Shown piece after piece: positions 53,036 to 62,705 of a stretch of DNA of 64,000 bases (its first letter is position 1; each line of letters begins with the position of its first letter). This stretch comes from Zhihengliuella halotolerans (GTDB lineage Bacteria > Actinomycetota > Actinomycetes > Actinomycetales > Micrococcaceae), in contig NZ_SHLA01000001.1 of NCBI RefSeq assembly GCF_004217565.1, positions 1,550,001 through 1,614,000 on the forward strand. Direction: 5' to 3'. A program made the position numbers and the translations under genes. The notes beneath the pieces are model-generated. The model did not search any database. It was not told the origin of the DNA and saw only the letters and a list, made by a program, of their open reading frames with translations.

Positions 53036-54300
53036 TGAATCTCTCCGATCAGGATGGTTCGCAGTCTCGCGCCGGGCTCGGCGCGCGTGGTCTCGGGGTC
53101 GATCAGTACGAGGGCGTTGGCCTCGGCGAGCGGTCCCAGCAGATGGGATCCGGCCCCGCCGATCAGTTCGACGACGCCGTCGACCCCCAGGCGGGCGCGG
53201 CGCACCTGCAGGCGCCCGGCCGGGCTGTCGGCAGCCGCCGCGAGCCGGGCAGTCGTGCTCGTGCGCGCCCGTGCCCCGAACCGCTCGACGAGGGCGGGGC
53301 GCAGGAACATCTCGAAGCTCACGAACGTGCTCACGGGGTTGCCGGGGAAGGCCAGGAGTGGGATCGCCCGGTCGTCGATATCGAGCAGGCCGGCCCCTTG
53401 CGGCCCGCCCGGCTGCATCGCCACGGAGCCGAACTCGACGTCGTGCTCCGCCGCGCCCAGGGCGAGCTTGACGACTTCGTAGGCGCCCGCGCTGATCCCG
53501 CCGCTGGTCAGGACCAGGGCCGGTGCGCAGCGCACGACGGCGGCCCGCAGCGCGGCGGCGAAGTCCTTCGGCTCGTCGGTGTCGACGGTGAGCGTCTCGG
53601 ATGCCCAGCCGGCTTCGGCGAGGGAGGCGGCGAGCAGCGTGGTGTTCGCGTCGAAGATCTGCCCGGGCCCGAGCTCGCCGCCGGGGGCCACGACCTCGTC
53701 ACCCGTGGCGATGAGCAGCGCGGTCGGGGCCGTGAGCACCGGCAGGCCGGTGATCCCGAGCGCGGCCGCGAGCCCCGCGTGGCGGGGGCCGACCCGGTCG
53801 CCGGCGCGCAGCGCGACCGCGCCGGCCGCAATATCGGAACCGGCCCGGCGGACGAACGCACCGGGCGTCACCTCGGCCGCTACCGGCAGCGTGACCCGCG
53901 CGTCGTCGTCGTGCGGGCGGGTGCGGTCGGTGACGAAGGGCGGGAAGGCGTCGGGCACGGCCGCTTCGATGGGCACGATCGTGTCCGCCCAGGCCGGGAC
54001 GGGGGCCCCGGTCATGATGGGCGCGCACGTACCCGGTACGAGCGGGGCCCCCGCCGCGCCCGCCGGGATCGGGCGGGCGATCGGCAGCGCCGCGCCGGTC
54101 AGGTCGGCGGCCCGCACCGCGTAGCCGTCCATTTGCGAGTTGTCGAAGACGGGCAGCGGGATCGGGGCGACGACGTCGGCGGCGATCACCCGGCCCAGCG
54201 CGTCGGCGAGCGCGAGCTCCCCGGTGGGGACGGGGACCTCGCGCAGCAGGTCCGCGACGACTGCTGCGTGCTCGGCGACGCTGCGGCGGAAACGGCTCAT
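53032..54300 (-). CDS. moeA: Molybdopterin molybdotransferase
   Basis: A 422-residue protein inserting molybdate into adenylated molybdopterin. [30 protein letters not shown] and [18 protein letters not shown] (MPT-binding), plus [15 protein letters not shown], follow the family order. C-terminal domain IV runs from about 350. ATG 54300 lies 9 bp after modB. Confidence 0.96.
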   Translation of the reverse strand: MSRFRRSVAEHAAVVADLLREVPVPTGELALADALGRVIAADVVAPIPLPVFDNSQMDGYAVRAADLTGAALPIARPIPAGAAGAPLVPGTCAPIMTGAPVPAWADTIVPIEAAVPDAFPPFVTDRTRPHDDDARVTLPVAAEVTPGAFVRRAGSDIAAGAVALRAGDRVGPRHAGLAAALGITGLPVLTAPTALLIATGDEVVAPGGELGPGQIFDANTTLLAASLAEAGWASETLTVDTDEPKDFAAALRAAVVRCAPALVLTSGGISAGAYEVVKLALGAAEHDVEFGSVAMQPGGPQGAGLLDIDDRAIPLLAFPGNPVSTFVSFEMFLRPALVERFGARARTSTTARLAAAADSPAGRLQVRRARLGVDGVVELIGGAGSHLLGPLAEANALVLIDPETTRAEPGARLRTILIGEIQ

Positions 54301-54309
54301 GTGTTCATC

Positions 54310-55176
54310 CTAGGCGTCGCGCCCCGCGCGCCGGTCTTCGCGTCCGCGGCGCAGCAGGACGTAGGCGAGCCCGGCCGCGGCGATGACGAAGAGGTAGAAG
54401 CCGATGAGCGCGAGCGCGAGGCCGAGGGCCGCCTCGGGATCCGCGGAGTTGAAAGCGAGCTCGATCTGCAGCGGAATGGTGCGGGTGGCGCCGGCGACGG
54501 ACCCGGCGAACGTGATCGTCGCCCCGTACTCGCCGAGGGCCCGGGCGAAGGCCAGGAGCGCACCGAGCACGATGCCGGGCGCGGCGAGCGGGAAGGTCAC
54601 GTGCCGCAGGATCTGGGTGGCGGAGGCCCCGGAGTTGGCGGCGGCGAGTTCGAGGTCGCCGTCGACCCCCTCGAGGCTCGAGAGTGCGGCAACCGTCAGG
54701 AACGGCAGCGCGACGAAGACCTGCACCAGCACGACGGCGGCCGGCGTGTAGGCGACGGGCAGGCCCATCGCCTCGAGCGCCCCGCCGAGCAGTCCCTGCC
54801 GCCCCCAGAGGTACAGGAGCGCCAGACCCGACACGACCGGGGAGAGCACGAGCGGGACGATGAGAATGATCCGCAGCACCGCCAGCACCACCGCCCTCCA
54901 GCCGGGCCCGCGCATCCGGTGCAACAGCACGGCCAGCGGCAGCCCGAGGACGAGGCAGAGCAGGGTCGAGAGACCGGACGTCGCCAGGGACAGCACGACG
55001 GCATCGCGCGCCCCGGGCGCACTCAGTGCGCCGGCCAGCCGGGCCGGGTCGGTCGCCAGGGTCAGAGCGATGACCGGGCCGGCGAGCACGGCGACCGCGA
55101 CCAGCGCGGGGACCCACAGCCAGCCGGGCGTGATCGCGGCCACGAGCCGCGGCGAGGGTGCCTCGGACCCGCTCAC
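54310..55176 (-). CDS. modB: Molybdate ABC transporter permease
   Basis: A 288-residue inner-membrane permease with six or so helices. The binding-protein-dependent signature near residue 190 (EGVDGDLELAAANSGASATQ, then ILRHVTFPLAAPGI) is the EAA loop that contacts the ATPase. TIPLQIELAFNS is typical of ModB/CysT permeases. Start ATG 55176 overlaps modA stop by 4 bp. No ATPase gene follows; moeA is next. Confidence 0.93.
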   Translation of the reverse strand: MSGSEAPSPRLVAAITPGWLWVPALVAVAVLAGPVIALTLATDPARLAGALSAPGARDAVVLSLATSGLSTLLCLVLGLPLAVLLHRMRGPGWRAVVLAVLRIILIVPLVLSPVVSGLALLYLWGRQGLLGGALEAMGLPVAYTPAAVVLVQVFVALPFLTVAALSSLEGVDGDLELAAANSGASATQILRHVTFPLAAPGIVLGALLAFARALGEYGATITFAGSVAGATRTIPLQIELAFNSADPEAALGLALALIGFYLFVIAAAGLAYVLLRRGREDRRAGRDA

Positions 55177-55934
55177 CGGCCGCCCCCGGGCTCGAATCCG
55201 GCGTCGGTGAGGATCTCCTGCGCCTCATCGCCCAGCAGCCAGGACCCGAAGTCCCGGGCCGCGTCCGACTCGCCCACGAGCACCGGGTACCGGTTGGCCT
55301 CGGCCTCCAGCGGGATCGCCGTCAGGGACGGGTCTGCGGCGGCGTCGGTCGCGTAGACGAATCCGGCGTCGGCCTGCCCGCTCGAGACCTTGGAGAGTAC
55401 CTGGCGCACGTTCGCCTCGAGGGACGCGTCAGCGACCGCGGACTCCAGCCCGCTCTCGCGCAGCCAGGCATCGGCCGCGCGCCCGCACGGGACGTCCGGC
55501 GCGCACAGGGCGACGCGCGCGGCGGGCAGCCAGGCGGCGACGTCGTCGTGTGCGCGCGCCGCGTCGCCGGTGACGAGGACGAGCGTGTTGGCGGCCACCA
55601 CGCCGAGGTGCTCGTAGTCGCCGGGGTCGGTCAGCGCCTCGGGCGCCCGCTCGTCGGCGGTCACGAGCACGTCGGGGGCGGTTCCCGCGTTGGCCTGCTG
55701 CACGAGCTGGGCGGAGGATCCCAGGGTGATCGTCGGGCGGGTGCCCTCGTGCTCGGCGGCGTACGCGTCCGCGAGCTTCGGGGCGACGTCCGCGAACGAC
55801 GACGGCGCCGCGAACACGAGGTGCGCCTCGCCGGCCGCGCATCCGGTCGCGGCCAGAGCCAGCGCCCCGGCGCCGGCCAGCGCCGCCGCGGCACGCGTGA
55901 CGCGCAGCCGGCGCGGCCAGGGGGTGTTGTGCAT
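55173..55934 (-). CDS. modA: Molybdate-binding lipoprotein
   Basis: A 253-residue solute-binding protein. The signal peptide ends ALALAATGCAAGEAHL; the Cys is a likely lipidation site, though the position -3 residue is Ala rather than Leu. VFAAPSSFADVAPKLADAY, SSAQLVQQANAGTAPDVLVTAD and SSGQADAGFVYATDA are standard ModA blocks. ATG 55934 gives a normal signal peptide. First gene of the operon; divergent from moaA. Confidence 0.94.
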   Translation of the reverse strand: MHNTPWPRRLRVTRAAAALAGAGALALAATGCAAGEAHLVFAAPSSFADVAPKLADAYAAEHEGTRPTITLGSSAQLVQQANAGTAPDVLVTADERAPEALTDPGDYEHLGVVAANTLVLVTGDAARAHDDVAAWLPAARVALCAPDVPCGRAADAWLRESGLESAVADASLEANVRQVLSKVSSGQADAGFVYATDAAADPSLTAIPLEAEANRYPVLVGESDAARDFGSWLLGDEAQEILTDAGFEPGGGR

Positions 55935-56059
55935 ACCGGCGAGTTTAGCGTCACCGTCAGGCCGCGTCCCGGGGCGCCACGGGTCCGCCTCCACAACCGG
56001 CGTCATCTGACGCGACAAACGGCATACACATCTCGCCCCACGGCGGCTACGCTGGGTAG

Positions 56060-57214
56060 ATGAACGCTTCTGGTCCTCCGGCACGCCGTTCGCTGCCCAT
56101 CCGGGCCGTGGACCCCGCCGACGCGCGCCTCGATCCGGCCCCCGGGGACGCCCCCGCCGGCCCGCCGCCCGCGCCCGCCGACGGGCAGCGCGGCCTCGTC
56201 GACCGCTTCGGACGCGTCGCCACCGACCTGCGGATCTCGCTGATCGACAAGTGCAACCTGCGCTGCACGTACTGCATGCCGGCCGACGGCATGGCCTGGC
56301 TGCCCAAGTCGAAGCTCATGACCGCCGCCGAGGTGCGCCGGATCGTCATGATCGGCGTGCGCGACCTCGGCGTGCGCGAGCTCCGGCTCACGGGCGGCGA
56401 GCCGCTCGTGCGCGTCGACCTCGTCGACATCGTCGCCGGCATCCGCGAAGACCACCCGGACCTGCCGATCTCGCTGACGACGAACGCCGTCGGGCTCGAG
56501 AAGAAGGCCGAGGCGCTCGCCGCGGCCGGGCTGAGCCGAATCAACGTCTCGCTCGACACGCTGCACGCGTCGACGTTCAAGGAACTCGCGCGCCGCGACC
56601 AGCTGGACGCGACCCTCGACGGCGTCGCCGCAGCCCACGCTGCCGGGCTGACGCCGATCAAGATCAACGCCGTGCTGATGCGCGGCGTGAACGACCACGA
56701 AGCCCCCCAGCTGCTCGACTGGGCGCTCAAGCGCGGCTACGAGCTGCGCTTCATCGAGCAGATGCCCCTCGACGCGGACCACGGCTGGCGCAAGGAGAAC
56801 ATGGTCACCTCAGCCGAGATCCGCGAGTCTCTGGCGGCCGGCGGCTTCGTCCTCTCCTCCGATCCGCGGGAACGCAACGGCGCCCCGGCGGAACGCTTCC
56901 AGGTCGCCCGCGCTGAGAGCACGGAGAGCATCGAGGGCACGGTCGGCATCATCGCCTCCGTGACCGAGCCGTTCTGCACCGACTGCCGACGCACCCGCAT
57001 CACGGCCGAGGGCCGGATCATGGCGTGTCTGTTCTCCCGCACCGAGACGGACCTGCTGGACCTGCTCCGCTCCGACGCGAGCGACGAAGACATCGCGAAC
57101 CGCTGGCGCGAGGCCATGTGGGGCAAGCCGCGCGCCCACGGAATGGACCACACCGGCCTCGGCGACGAGGACTTCGTACAACCCGACCGTTCGATGAGCG
57201 CCATCGGCGGCTAG
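56060..57214 (+). CDS. moaA: GTP 3',8-cyclase
   Basis: A 384-residue radical SAM enzyme for the first step of Moco synthesis. Cluster one is DKCNLRCTYCMPADG near residue 67; LRLTGGEPLVR and SLDTL follow; cluster two is CTDCRRTRIT (with a later Cys in MACLFS). The chain ends AIGG, the required diglycine tail. A 45-residue Pro/Ala/Arg N-terminal lead is unusual but in frame from ATG 56060. The 125-bp gap to modA holds both promoters; no Moco riboswitch fold was recognised. Confidence 0.96.
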   Translation: MNASGPPARRSLPIRAVDPADARLDPAPGDAPAGPPPAPADGQRGLVDRFGRVATDLRISLIDKCNLRCTYCMPADGMAWLPKSKLMTAAEVRRIVMIGVRDLGVRELRLTGGEPLVRVDLVDIVAGIREDHPDLPISLTTNAVGLEKKAEALAAAGLSRINVSLDTLHASTFKELARRDQLDATLDGVAAAHAAGLTPIKINAVLMRGVNDHEAPQLLDWALKRGYELRFIEQMPLDADHGWRKENMVTSAEIRESLAAGGFVLSSDPRERNGAPAERFQVARAESTESIEGTVGIIASVTEPFCTDCRRTRITAEGRIMACLFSRTETDLLDLLRSDASDEDIANRWREAMWGKPRAHGMDHTGLGDEDFVQPDRSMSAIGG

Positions 57215-57233
57215 AGGCAGGAACCTGTAGAAC

Positions 57234-57521
57234 GTGCTGATCCGCTACTTCGCCGCGGCCGCGGCCGCCGCCGGGCGCACCGAGGAGAAACTCGACGCGT
57301 CCAGCCTCCCATCCCCCACGCTCGCCGCGGTGATAGAGCGCCTCGCCGCGCTGCACCCGGCCGCTGCCCCGGAGCCCGGGCAGCTGGGCCGGGCTCCCTC
57401 ACTCGAGCGCGTTCTGTCCCGTTCGACGTTCCTCGTCAACGAGGTCTCCGAACGGGACCCGGCGCGCACCCTGGCCGACGGCGACGTCGTCGACGTGCTG
57501 CCGCCCTTCGCCGGCGGCTGA
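57234..57521 (+). CDS. moaD: Molybdopterin synthase sulfur-carrier subunit
   Basis: A 95-residue ubiquitin-fold protein ending PPFAGG, the diglycine that is adenylated and thiocarboxylated. LIRYFAAAAAAAGR at the start and VNEVSERDPARTLADGDVVDVLP before the tail are MoaD-like. GTG 57234 lies 19 bp after moaA. The activating enzyme MoeB is not in the window. Confidence 0.93.
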   Translation: MLIRYFAAAAAAAGRTEEKLDASSLPSPTLAAVIERLAALHPAAAPEPGQLGRAPSLERVLSRSTFLVNEVSERDPARTLADGDVVDVLPPFAGG

Positions 57522-57575
57522 ACCGCCACTCGAGCGCATCGGGCCGGACTGGAGCTCCGGCGGAGCCTCAGCGCG

Positions 57576-58916
57576 TCAATCGCGCCCGAGACCCAGTTGC
57601 TCGGCGTCGTCGAACGGGCCCACGACCGTCACCGTGCGCCGGCGGCCGGCCAGGTCCGCCGCGAGCCGCCTGACGTCCTCGGCGCTGACCGCGCGGATCT
57701 TCTCGAGCGTCGTGTCGATGTCTTGGAAGTGCCCCGTGACGAGCTCTGCGCGGCCGAGCCGCGACATCCGGGAACCCGGGTCTTCGAGTGCCAGCACGAG
57801 GCCGCCGGAAAGCTGGCCGACGGCCTTCTTCAGCTCGGCCTCGGTGATCCCGTCGGCGGCCAGCTTCTCGAGTTCGTGACCCATGAGGTCGATGACCTGG
57901 CCGGCTTTGGCGGGTGAGCAGCCGGCGTACATGCCGAAGTAGCCGGCGTCGGAGTACGCGGCGGAGAAAGAATAGGTGGAGTAGGCGAGACCGCGCTTCT
58001 CGCGGACCTCCTGGAAGAGCCGGGAGGACATGCCGCCGCCGAGGACGGCGTTGAGGACGCTCATGATCTGCCGTCGCTCGTCGGTGGCGATGATGCCGGG
58101 GCACCCCATGACGATGTGCGCCTGCTCGACGGGCCGGCGGACGACGTCCACCCTGTGCTGGCCTTCGATCACGGCCGGGGCATGGGCCCGCCGCTCGACC
58201 GGACGGGCGTCGTCGGGCAGTACCCAGCCGGCGGCCTGCAGGGCGGCGAGCACGCGCGCGCAGACGTCGTCGTGGTCGAGCGAGCCGGCGGCGGTGACCA
58301 CGATCTCGGCCGGCGTGTAATAGCGGCGGTAGTGCTCGAGCACGGCCTCGCGCGTGATGCCGTTGATCTCCTCGGGTGTGCCGCCGATGGGGCGGCCGAG
58401 CGGATGCTCACCGAGGACGGCGGCGACGAAGCGCTCGTGCGCGACGTCGGCCGGGTCGTCGTTGTCCATCGCGAGCTCTTCGAGGATGACGCCGCGTTCC
58501 TGCTCGAGTTCGTCGGGATCGAGCACGGCGGAGGTGACCATGTCGGCGATCACGTCGATCGCCAACGGAAGGTCGGTGTCGAGGACACGGGCGTAGTAGC
58601 ACGTGCTCTCTTTGGCCGTCGCCGCGTTGGACTCGCCCCCGACCTCGTCGAAGGCGGAGGCGATGTCCATCGCGTCGCGGCGCTGTGTGCCCTTGAACAG
58701 CAGGTGTTCAAGGAAGTGCGTCGACCCGAAGGTTCCCGGCGACTCGTCACGCGAACCGACGCCGACCCAGAAGCCGATCGTCGCCGACCGCTGAGATGGC
58801 ATTGATTCAGTCAGCACCCGCACCCCGCCGGGGAGGACCGAGCGGCGCACTGCGGCGCCGCCGGCCTCCCCGGCCAGGATGGCGGAGTCGGACCCGTCGA
58901 GGGGAACCAAAGGCAT
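57576..58916 (-). CDS. M16 family zinc peptidase
   Basis: A 446-residue pitrilysin-type peptidase. The inverted zinc motif HFLEHLLFKGT (HxxEH) is near residue 68, and the third ligand Glu is in the segment from ESNAATAKEST to RVLDTDLPL. The second half (CPGIIATDERRQIMSVL, AYSTYSFSAAYSDAG) is the inactive partner domain. It follows pnp by 13 bp, the conserved pnp-pepR pair of actinobacteria. Substrate unknown. Confidence 0.93.
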   Translation of the reverse strand: MPLVPLDGSDSAILAGEAGGAAVRRSVLPGGVRVLTESMPSQRSATIGFWVGVGSRDESPGTFGSTHFLEHLLFKGTQRRDAMDIASAFDEVGGESNAATAKESTCYYARVLDTDLPLAIDVIADMVTSAVLDPDELEQERGVILEELAMDNDDPADVAHERFVAAVLGEHPLGRPIGGTPEEINGITREAVLEHYRRYYTPAEIVVTAAGSLDHDDVCARVLAALQAAGWVLPDDARPVERRAHAPAVIEGQHRVDVVRRPVEQAHIVMGCPGIIATDERRQIMSVLNAVLGGGMSSRLFQEVREKRGLAYSTYSFSAAYSDAGYFGMYAGCSPAKAGQVIDLMGHELEKLAADGITEAELKKAVGQLSGGLVLALEDPGSRMSRLGRAELVTGHFQDIDTTLEKIRAVSAEDVRRLAADLAGRRRTVTVVGPFDDAEQLGLGRD

Positions 58917-58929
58917 GGGTCGGGCTGTC

Positions 58930-61161
58930 CTACTCCGCGGCCTCGGCGGACTCGTCCGCCGCGTCCTCGGCGACCACGGGGGTCAGCGAGAGCTTGCCGC
59001 GGTCGTCGACCTTGGTCAGCTCGACCTGGAGCTTCTGCCCCACGGAGACGACGTCCTCGACGTCGTCGACGCGCTTGCCGCCGGCGAGCTTGCGCAGCTC
59101 GGAGATGTGCAGCAGGCCGTCCTTGCCCGGCATCAGCGAGACGAACGCGCCGAACGTCGTCAGCTTGACGACGGTGCCCAGGTAACGCTCGCCCACCTCG
59201 GGAATCTGCGGGTTCGCGATGGCGTTGATGGCGGAGCGGGCGGCGTCGGCGGACTCGCCGCTCGTCGCGCCGATGAGCACGGTGCCGTCGTCCTCGATCG
59301 AGATGTCGGCGCCGGTGTCCTCCTGGATCTGGTTGATCATCTTGCCCTTCGGGCCGATGACCTCGCCGATCTTGTCTACCGGGATCTTCACGGAGATGAT
59401 GCGCGGTGCGAACTCGCTCATCTCGTCCGGCGCGTCGATCGCGGCGTTCAGGACGTCGAGGATGTGGAGGCGTGCTTCGCGGGCCTGCTTCAGCGCGGCG
59501 GCCAGGACCGAGGCGGGGATGCCGTCGAGCTTGGTGTCGAGCTGGATCGCGGTGACGAACTCGGAGGTGCCGGCGACCTTGAAGTCCATGTCGCCCATGG
59601 CGTCTTCGGCACCGAGGATGTCGGTCATCGCGGCGTAGCGGGTCTCGCCGTCGACCTGGTCGGAGACCAGGCCCATGGCGATGCCGGCAACCGGTGCCTT
59701 CAGCGGGACGCCGGCGTTGAGCAGCGACAGGGTCGATGCGCAGACAGAGCCCATGGAGGTCGAGCCGTTGGAGCCGAGGGCCTCGGAGACCTGGCGGATC
59801 GCGTACGGGAACTCCTCGCGGGACGGCAGCACCGGCACGACGGCGCGCTCGGCGAGGGCGCCGTGGCCGATCTCGCGGCGCTTCGGCGAACCGACGCGGC
59901 CGGTCTCACCGGTCGAGTACGGCGGGAAGTTGTAGTTGTGCATGTAGCGCTTGGTCTTCACCGGGGACAGCGAGTCGATCTGCTGCTCCAGCTTGAGCAT
60001 GTTCAGCGTGGTCACACCCATGATCTGGGTCTCGCCGCGCTCGAAGATGGCGGAACCGTGCACGCGCGGCAGGACCTCGACCTCAGCGGTGAGCTGGCGG
60101 ATGTCCGTCAGGCCACGGCCGTCGATGCGGACCTGCTCGGTGAGGATGCGCTGGCGGACGACGTGCTTGGTGACGGCGCCGAAGGCCTTGGCGACCTCTC
60201 CGGCGCGGCCCTCGAACGTCTTGCCCTCGCCGGCGAGCTCTTCCACGACCTCATCGCGGAAGGCGCCGGAGGCGTTGTCGCGCTCCTGCTTGTCGGCGAT
60301 CGAGAAGATCTCGGTCAGCTTGGCAGTCGCGGCGGACTCGACGGCGGCGTAGACGTCGTCCTCGTAGTCGCGGAAGACCGGGAACTCGACGGTCGGCTTC
60401 GCGGCGCGGGCGGCCAGGTCGGCCTGCGCCTCGCACAGGACCTTGATGAACGGCTTGGCTGCCTCGATGCCCTCGGCCACGACCTCTTCGGTCGGGGCGG
60501 TAGCACCGCGCTCCTTGATGAGGTTCCAGGAGTTGTCCGTGGCCTCGGCCTCGATCATCATGATGGCGATGTCGTCCGCGGTCTGGCGGCCGGCGACGAC
60601 CATGGAGAACACGGCGTCCTCGAGCTGGCTGTGCTTCGGGAAGGCGACCCACTGGGCGCCGGCGCCGTCGTCGACCAGGGCGACGCGGACGCCGCCGATG
60701 GGGCCGGAGAACGGCAGGCCCGAGAGCTGGGTCGACATCGACGAGGCGTTGATGGCGACGACGTCGTACAGGTCGTCCGGGTTGATGGACAGGACCGTGA
60801 CGACGACCTGGACCTCGTTGCGCAGGCCCTTGACGAAGGTCGGGCGCAGCGGGCGGTCCATGAGGCGGCAGGCCAGGATGGCCTCCGTCGAGGGGCGGCC
60901 CTCACGGCGGAAAAAGCTGCCCGGGATGCGGCCGGCAGCGTACATGCGCTCCTCGACGTCCACGGTCAGCGGGAAGAAGTCGAAGCCTTCGCGCGGCTTC
61001 TTGCCGGCGGTCGTCGCCGAGAGCATCGACGTGTCTTCGTCGATGAGGACGTAGACGGAGCCTGCGGCCTGCTTGGCCATGCGGCCCGTCTCGAAACGGA
61101 TCGTGCGGGTGCCGTAGCGGCCGTTGTCGATAACGGCCTCGGCGAATTGAAGTTCAGACAA
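58930..61161 (-). CDS. pnp: Polyribonucleotide nucleotidyltransferase
   Basis: A 743-residue phosphorolytic 3'-5' exoribonuclease. Two RNase PH domains ([41 protein letters not shown]), then KH ([20 protein letters not shown]) and S1 ([23 protein letters not shown]) domains. TTG 61161 is taken as start ([12 protein letters not shown]) with GGAGA upstream; in-frame codons before it are not conserved. The TTG sits in a 5-bp hairpin and the leader is structured. M16 gene downstream. Confidence 0.95.
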   Translation of the reverse strand: MSELQFAEAVIDNGRYGTRTIRFETGRMAKQAAGSVYVLIDEDTSMLSATTAGKKPREGFDFFPLTVDVEERMYAAGRIPGSFFRREGRPSTEAILACRLMDRPLRPTFVKGLRNEVQVVVTVLSINPDDLYDVVAINASSMSTQLSGLPFSGPIGGVRVALVDDGAGAQWVAFPKHSQLEDAVFSMVVAGRQTADDIAIMMIEAEATDNSWNLIKERGATAPTEEVVAEGIEAAKPFIKVLCEAQADLAARAAKPTVEFPVFRDYEDDVYAAVESAATAKLTEIFSIADKQERDNASGAFRDEVVEELAGEGKTFEGRAGEVAKAFGAVTKHVVRQRILTEQVRIDGRGLTDIRQLTAEVEVLPRVHGSAIFERGETQIMGVTTLNMLKLEQQIDSLSPVKTKRYMHNYNFPPYSTGETGRVGSPKRREIGHGALAERAVVPVLPSREEFPYAIRQVSEALGSNGSTSMGSVCASTLSLLNAGVPLKAPVAGIAMGLVSDQVDGETRYAAMTDILGAEDAMGDMDFKVAGTSEFVTAIQLDTKLDGIPASVLAAALKQAREARLHILDVLNAAIDAPDEMSEFAPRIISVKIPVDKIGEVIGPKGKMINQIQEDTGADISIEDDGTVLIGATSGESADAARSAINAIANPQIPEVGERYLGTVVKLTTFGAFVSLMPGKDGLLHISELRKLAGGKRVDDVEDVVSVGQKLQVELTKVDDRGKLSLTPVVAEDAADESAEAAE

Positions 61162-61497
61162 AATGTCTTCTCCATCTCTGTTGGGACGGAGCGTCGGCCG
61201 ACGCATTCATGCCACCAGCCGTGCACCGCGACTGCGGTGCCCGTGGTGACCGCTGCACCCGGTCTTCGATCGAGGCCCACGGCGTCCGTCCGGCTCTCGC
61301 TGGACGACCCCGTAGACCACTACCGAGGACCGCGAATGCCAAATGCTCGGGCTGCGCTCCAGATGTGATGTAAACGTGTATTCAGTTATCCGGGGCCAGC
61401 AGGCCCCGAGTACAGACTAAAGGCGGCACCCCGGGCTGGAAAACATCCAGACCGGAACACCGCCTCCGTGTCGCACCGAGCAAGCGGGCCTAGGGCC
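61162..61497 (-). promoter_or_regulatory. Structured intergenic leader between rpsO and pnp
   Basis: 336 bp without a gene. On the minus strand it holds, in order, a compound hairpin after rpsO (61422-61464; GGCGG, CCGG and CTGGA arms, then TTT), a 7-bp hairpin at 61391-61408 (CGGGGCC arms), and a 7-bp hairpin at 61223-61240 (GCACCGC arms, loop of 4). The start region forms AGACA-TTT-TGTCT (61156-61168). The first is a probable terminator or processing site; the others may guide pnp autoregulation. Confidence 0.5.
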
Positions 61498-61767
61498 TTA
61501 CTTGCGGAGTCCGAGACGCTCGATGAGCGAGCGGTAACGCTCGATCTCAACGCGCTTCAGGTAGGTCAGCATGCGACGACGGCGACCGACCAGGGCCATG
61601 AGGCCGCGGCGGGTGTGGTGGTCGTGCTTGTGCTCCTTGAGGTGCTCGGTCAGGTCCGAGATGCGACGGGTCATGACGGCGATCTGAACCTCGGGCGAAC
61701 CGGTGTCGCCCTCGTGGGTTGCAAACTCGGTCATGATCTGGGTCTTGACGGCGGCGTCGAGGGCCAC
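61498..61767 (-). CDS. rpsO: 30S ribosomal protein S15
   Basis: An 89-residue S15, primary 16S rRNA binder: [63 protein letters not shown] 61767 has AGGAG upstream. Typical length. Lies upstream of pnp with a hairpin between, the conserved rpsO-pnp order. Confidence 0.97.
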   Translation of the reverse strand: MALDAAVKTQIMTEFATHEGDTGSPEVQIAVMTRRISDLTEHLKEHKHDHHTRRGLMALVGRRRRMLTYLKRVEIERYRSLIERLGLRK

Positions 61768-61885
61768 AATGAACTCCTATGAGTTGTACCGCGAACAGGT
61801 AGAGGCGCCGGGGCGCCGGCGCCCTCCACCGCGGACTGCAGCGGGCACCAACGATCAGTCTATCACCGATGTCCGGTACCCGGCC

Positions 61886-62698
61886 CTACGTCGTCGGCTC
61901 AGCCCGCCACGCGTGCGTGAAGTACGGCAGCTCGAGCTCCTGCCCGGTATCGAATCCGAGATGCTCGTAGAGGTACCATTCGAGGTTCGCGACGACCTTG
62001 GCCCGAGTGCCCTCCGGCGACCGCAGGTAGTAGGCCCGCGACTTGGCCAGCTCGATCAGGAACTCGGCAGTCACGGACTGCGTCCAGTGCTCCTCGTGCC
62101 GATCCCACACGCCGAGCCCCTCGCCCTTGGCCGGCTCAAACTCGGGCCGGTGCACGTCGCCGGCGTGCATGATGCGCGCCAGCCGGTGCACCCACGGCAC
62201 CGTCACGTCGAGCTGATTCCAGACGAGCCCGAGGCCGGGGCGCCGCTCCCCCGCCGTCGGGCGAAGCAGCCTCAGGGCCTCGGCGGTAGCGGCCGTGGGA
62301 TCCACCCAGTGCCACGCCTGGGCGCACACGACGACGTCGCAGCTCGCCGCGGGAAGTCCCGTCGCCTCCGCGCCGGCGCGCACGCGCCGGACGGCCGGCA
62401 GCTTGGCGCCGAGGGCTTCCAACATGCCGGCAGAGGGGTCGACCGCGGTCACGACCGCGCCGCGCGCGATGAGCTGGGCGGTGAGGATCCCCGTGCCCGC
62501 ACCCACCTCGACAACGTCGAGCCCGGCGGCGGGCGCCCCCGTCCGCCCGGCGAGCAGGAAGTCGACCGCGGCGTCCGGGTACCCGGGACGGACGCGGTCG
62601 TAGTGCGCGGCGCCTGCGTCGAAGGCCTCGCCGTGTTCGGGGCGGACGCTCGGTGCCCGCGCGGGCAGATTCGGGATCGGACGGTCCGGGACGCTCAT
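61886..62698 (-). CDS. Class I SAM-dependent methyltransferase
   Basis: A 270-residue small-molecule-type methyltransferase. Motif I is LDVVEVGAGTGILTAQLI near residue 60, followed by VTAVDPSAGML and VVVCAQAWHWVDP, typical of the UbiE/COQ5-like group. No transmembrane or rRNA-type NPPY motif. ATG 62698 lies 7 bp after the ribF stop, so it is probably cotranscribed. Substrate unknown. Confidence 0.87.
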   Translation of the reverse strand: MSVPDRPIPNLPARAPSVRPEHGEAFDAGAAHYDRVRPGYPDAAVDFLLAGRTGAPAAGLDVVEVGAGTGILTAQLIARGAVVTAVDPSAGMLEALGAKLPAVRRVRAGAEATGLPAASCDVVVCAQAWHWVDPTAATAEALRLLRPTAGERRPGLGLVWNQLDVTVPWVHRLARIMHAGDVHRPEFEPAKGEGLGVWDRHEEHWTQSVTAEFLIELAKSRAYYLRSPEGTRAKVVANLEWYLYEHLGFDTGQELELPYFTHAWRAEPTT

Positions 62699-62705
62699 GA
62701 TCGCG

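Noticed and set aside
53020-55356. A 778-codon open frame antisense to moeA and modB
   Set aside because: Spans several real genes on the other strand and encodes Gly/Arg/Asp repeats only.
57538-57576. Terminator between moaD and the M16 gene
   Set aside because: CCGGA/TCCGG gives only a 5-bp stem and no T-run on either strand.
58879-61368. An 829-codon open frame antisense to pnp
   Set aside because: Covers the complement of all conserved PNPase domains and has no domain of its own.
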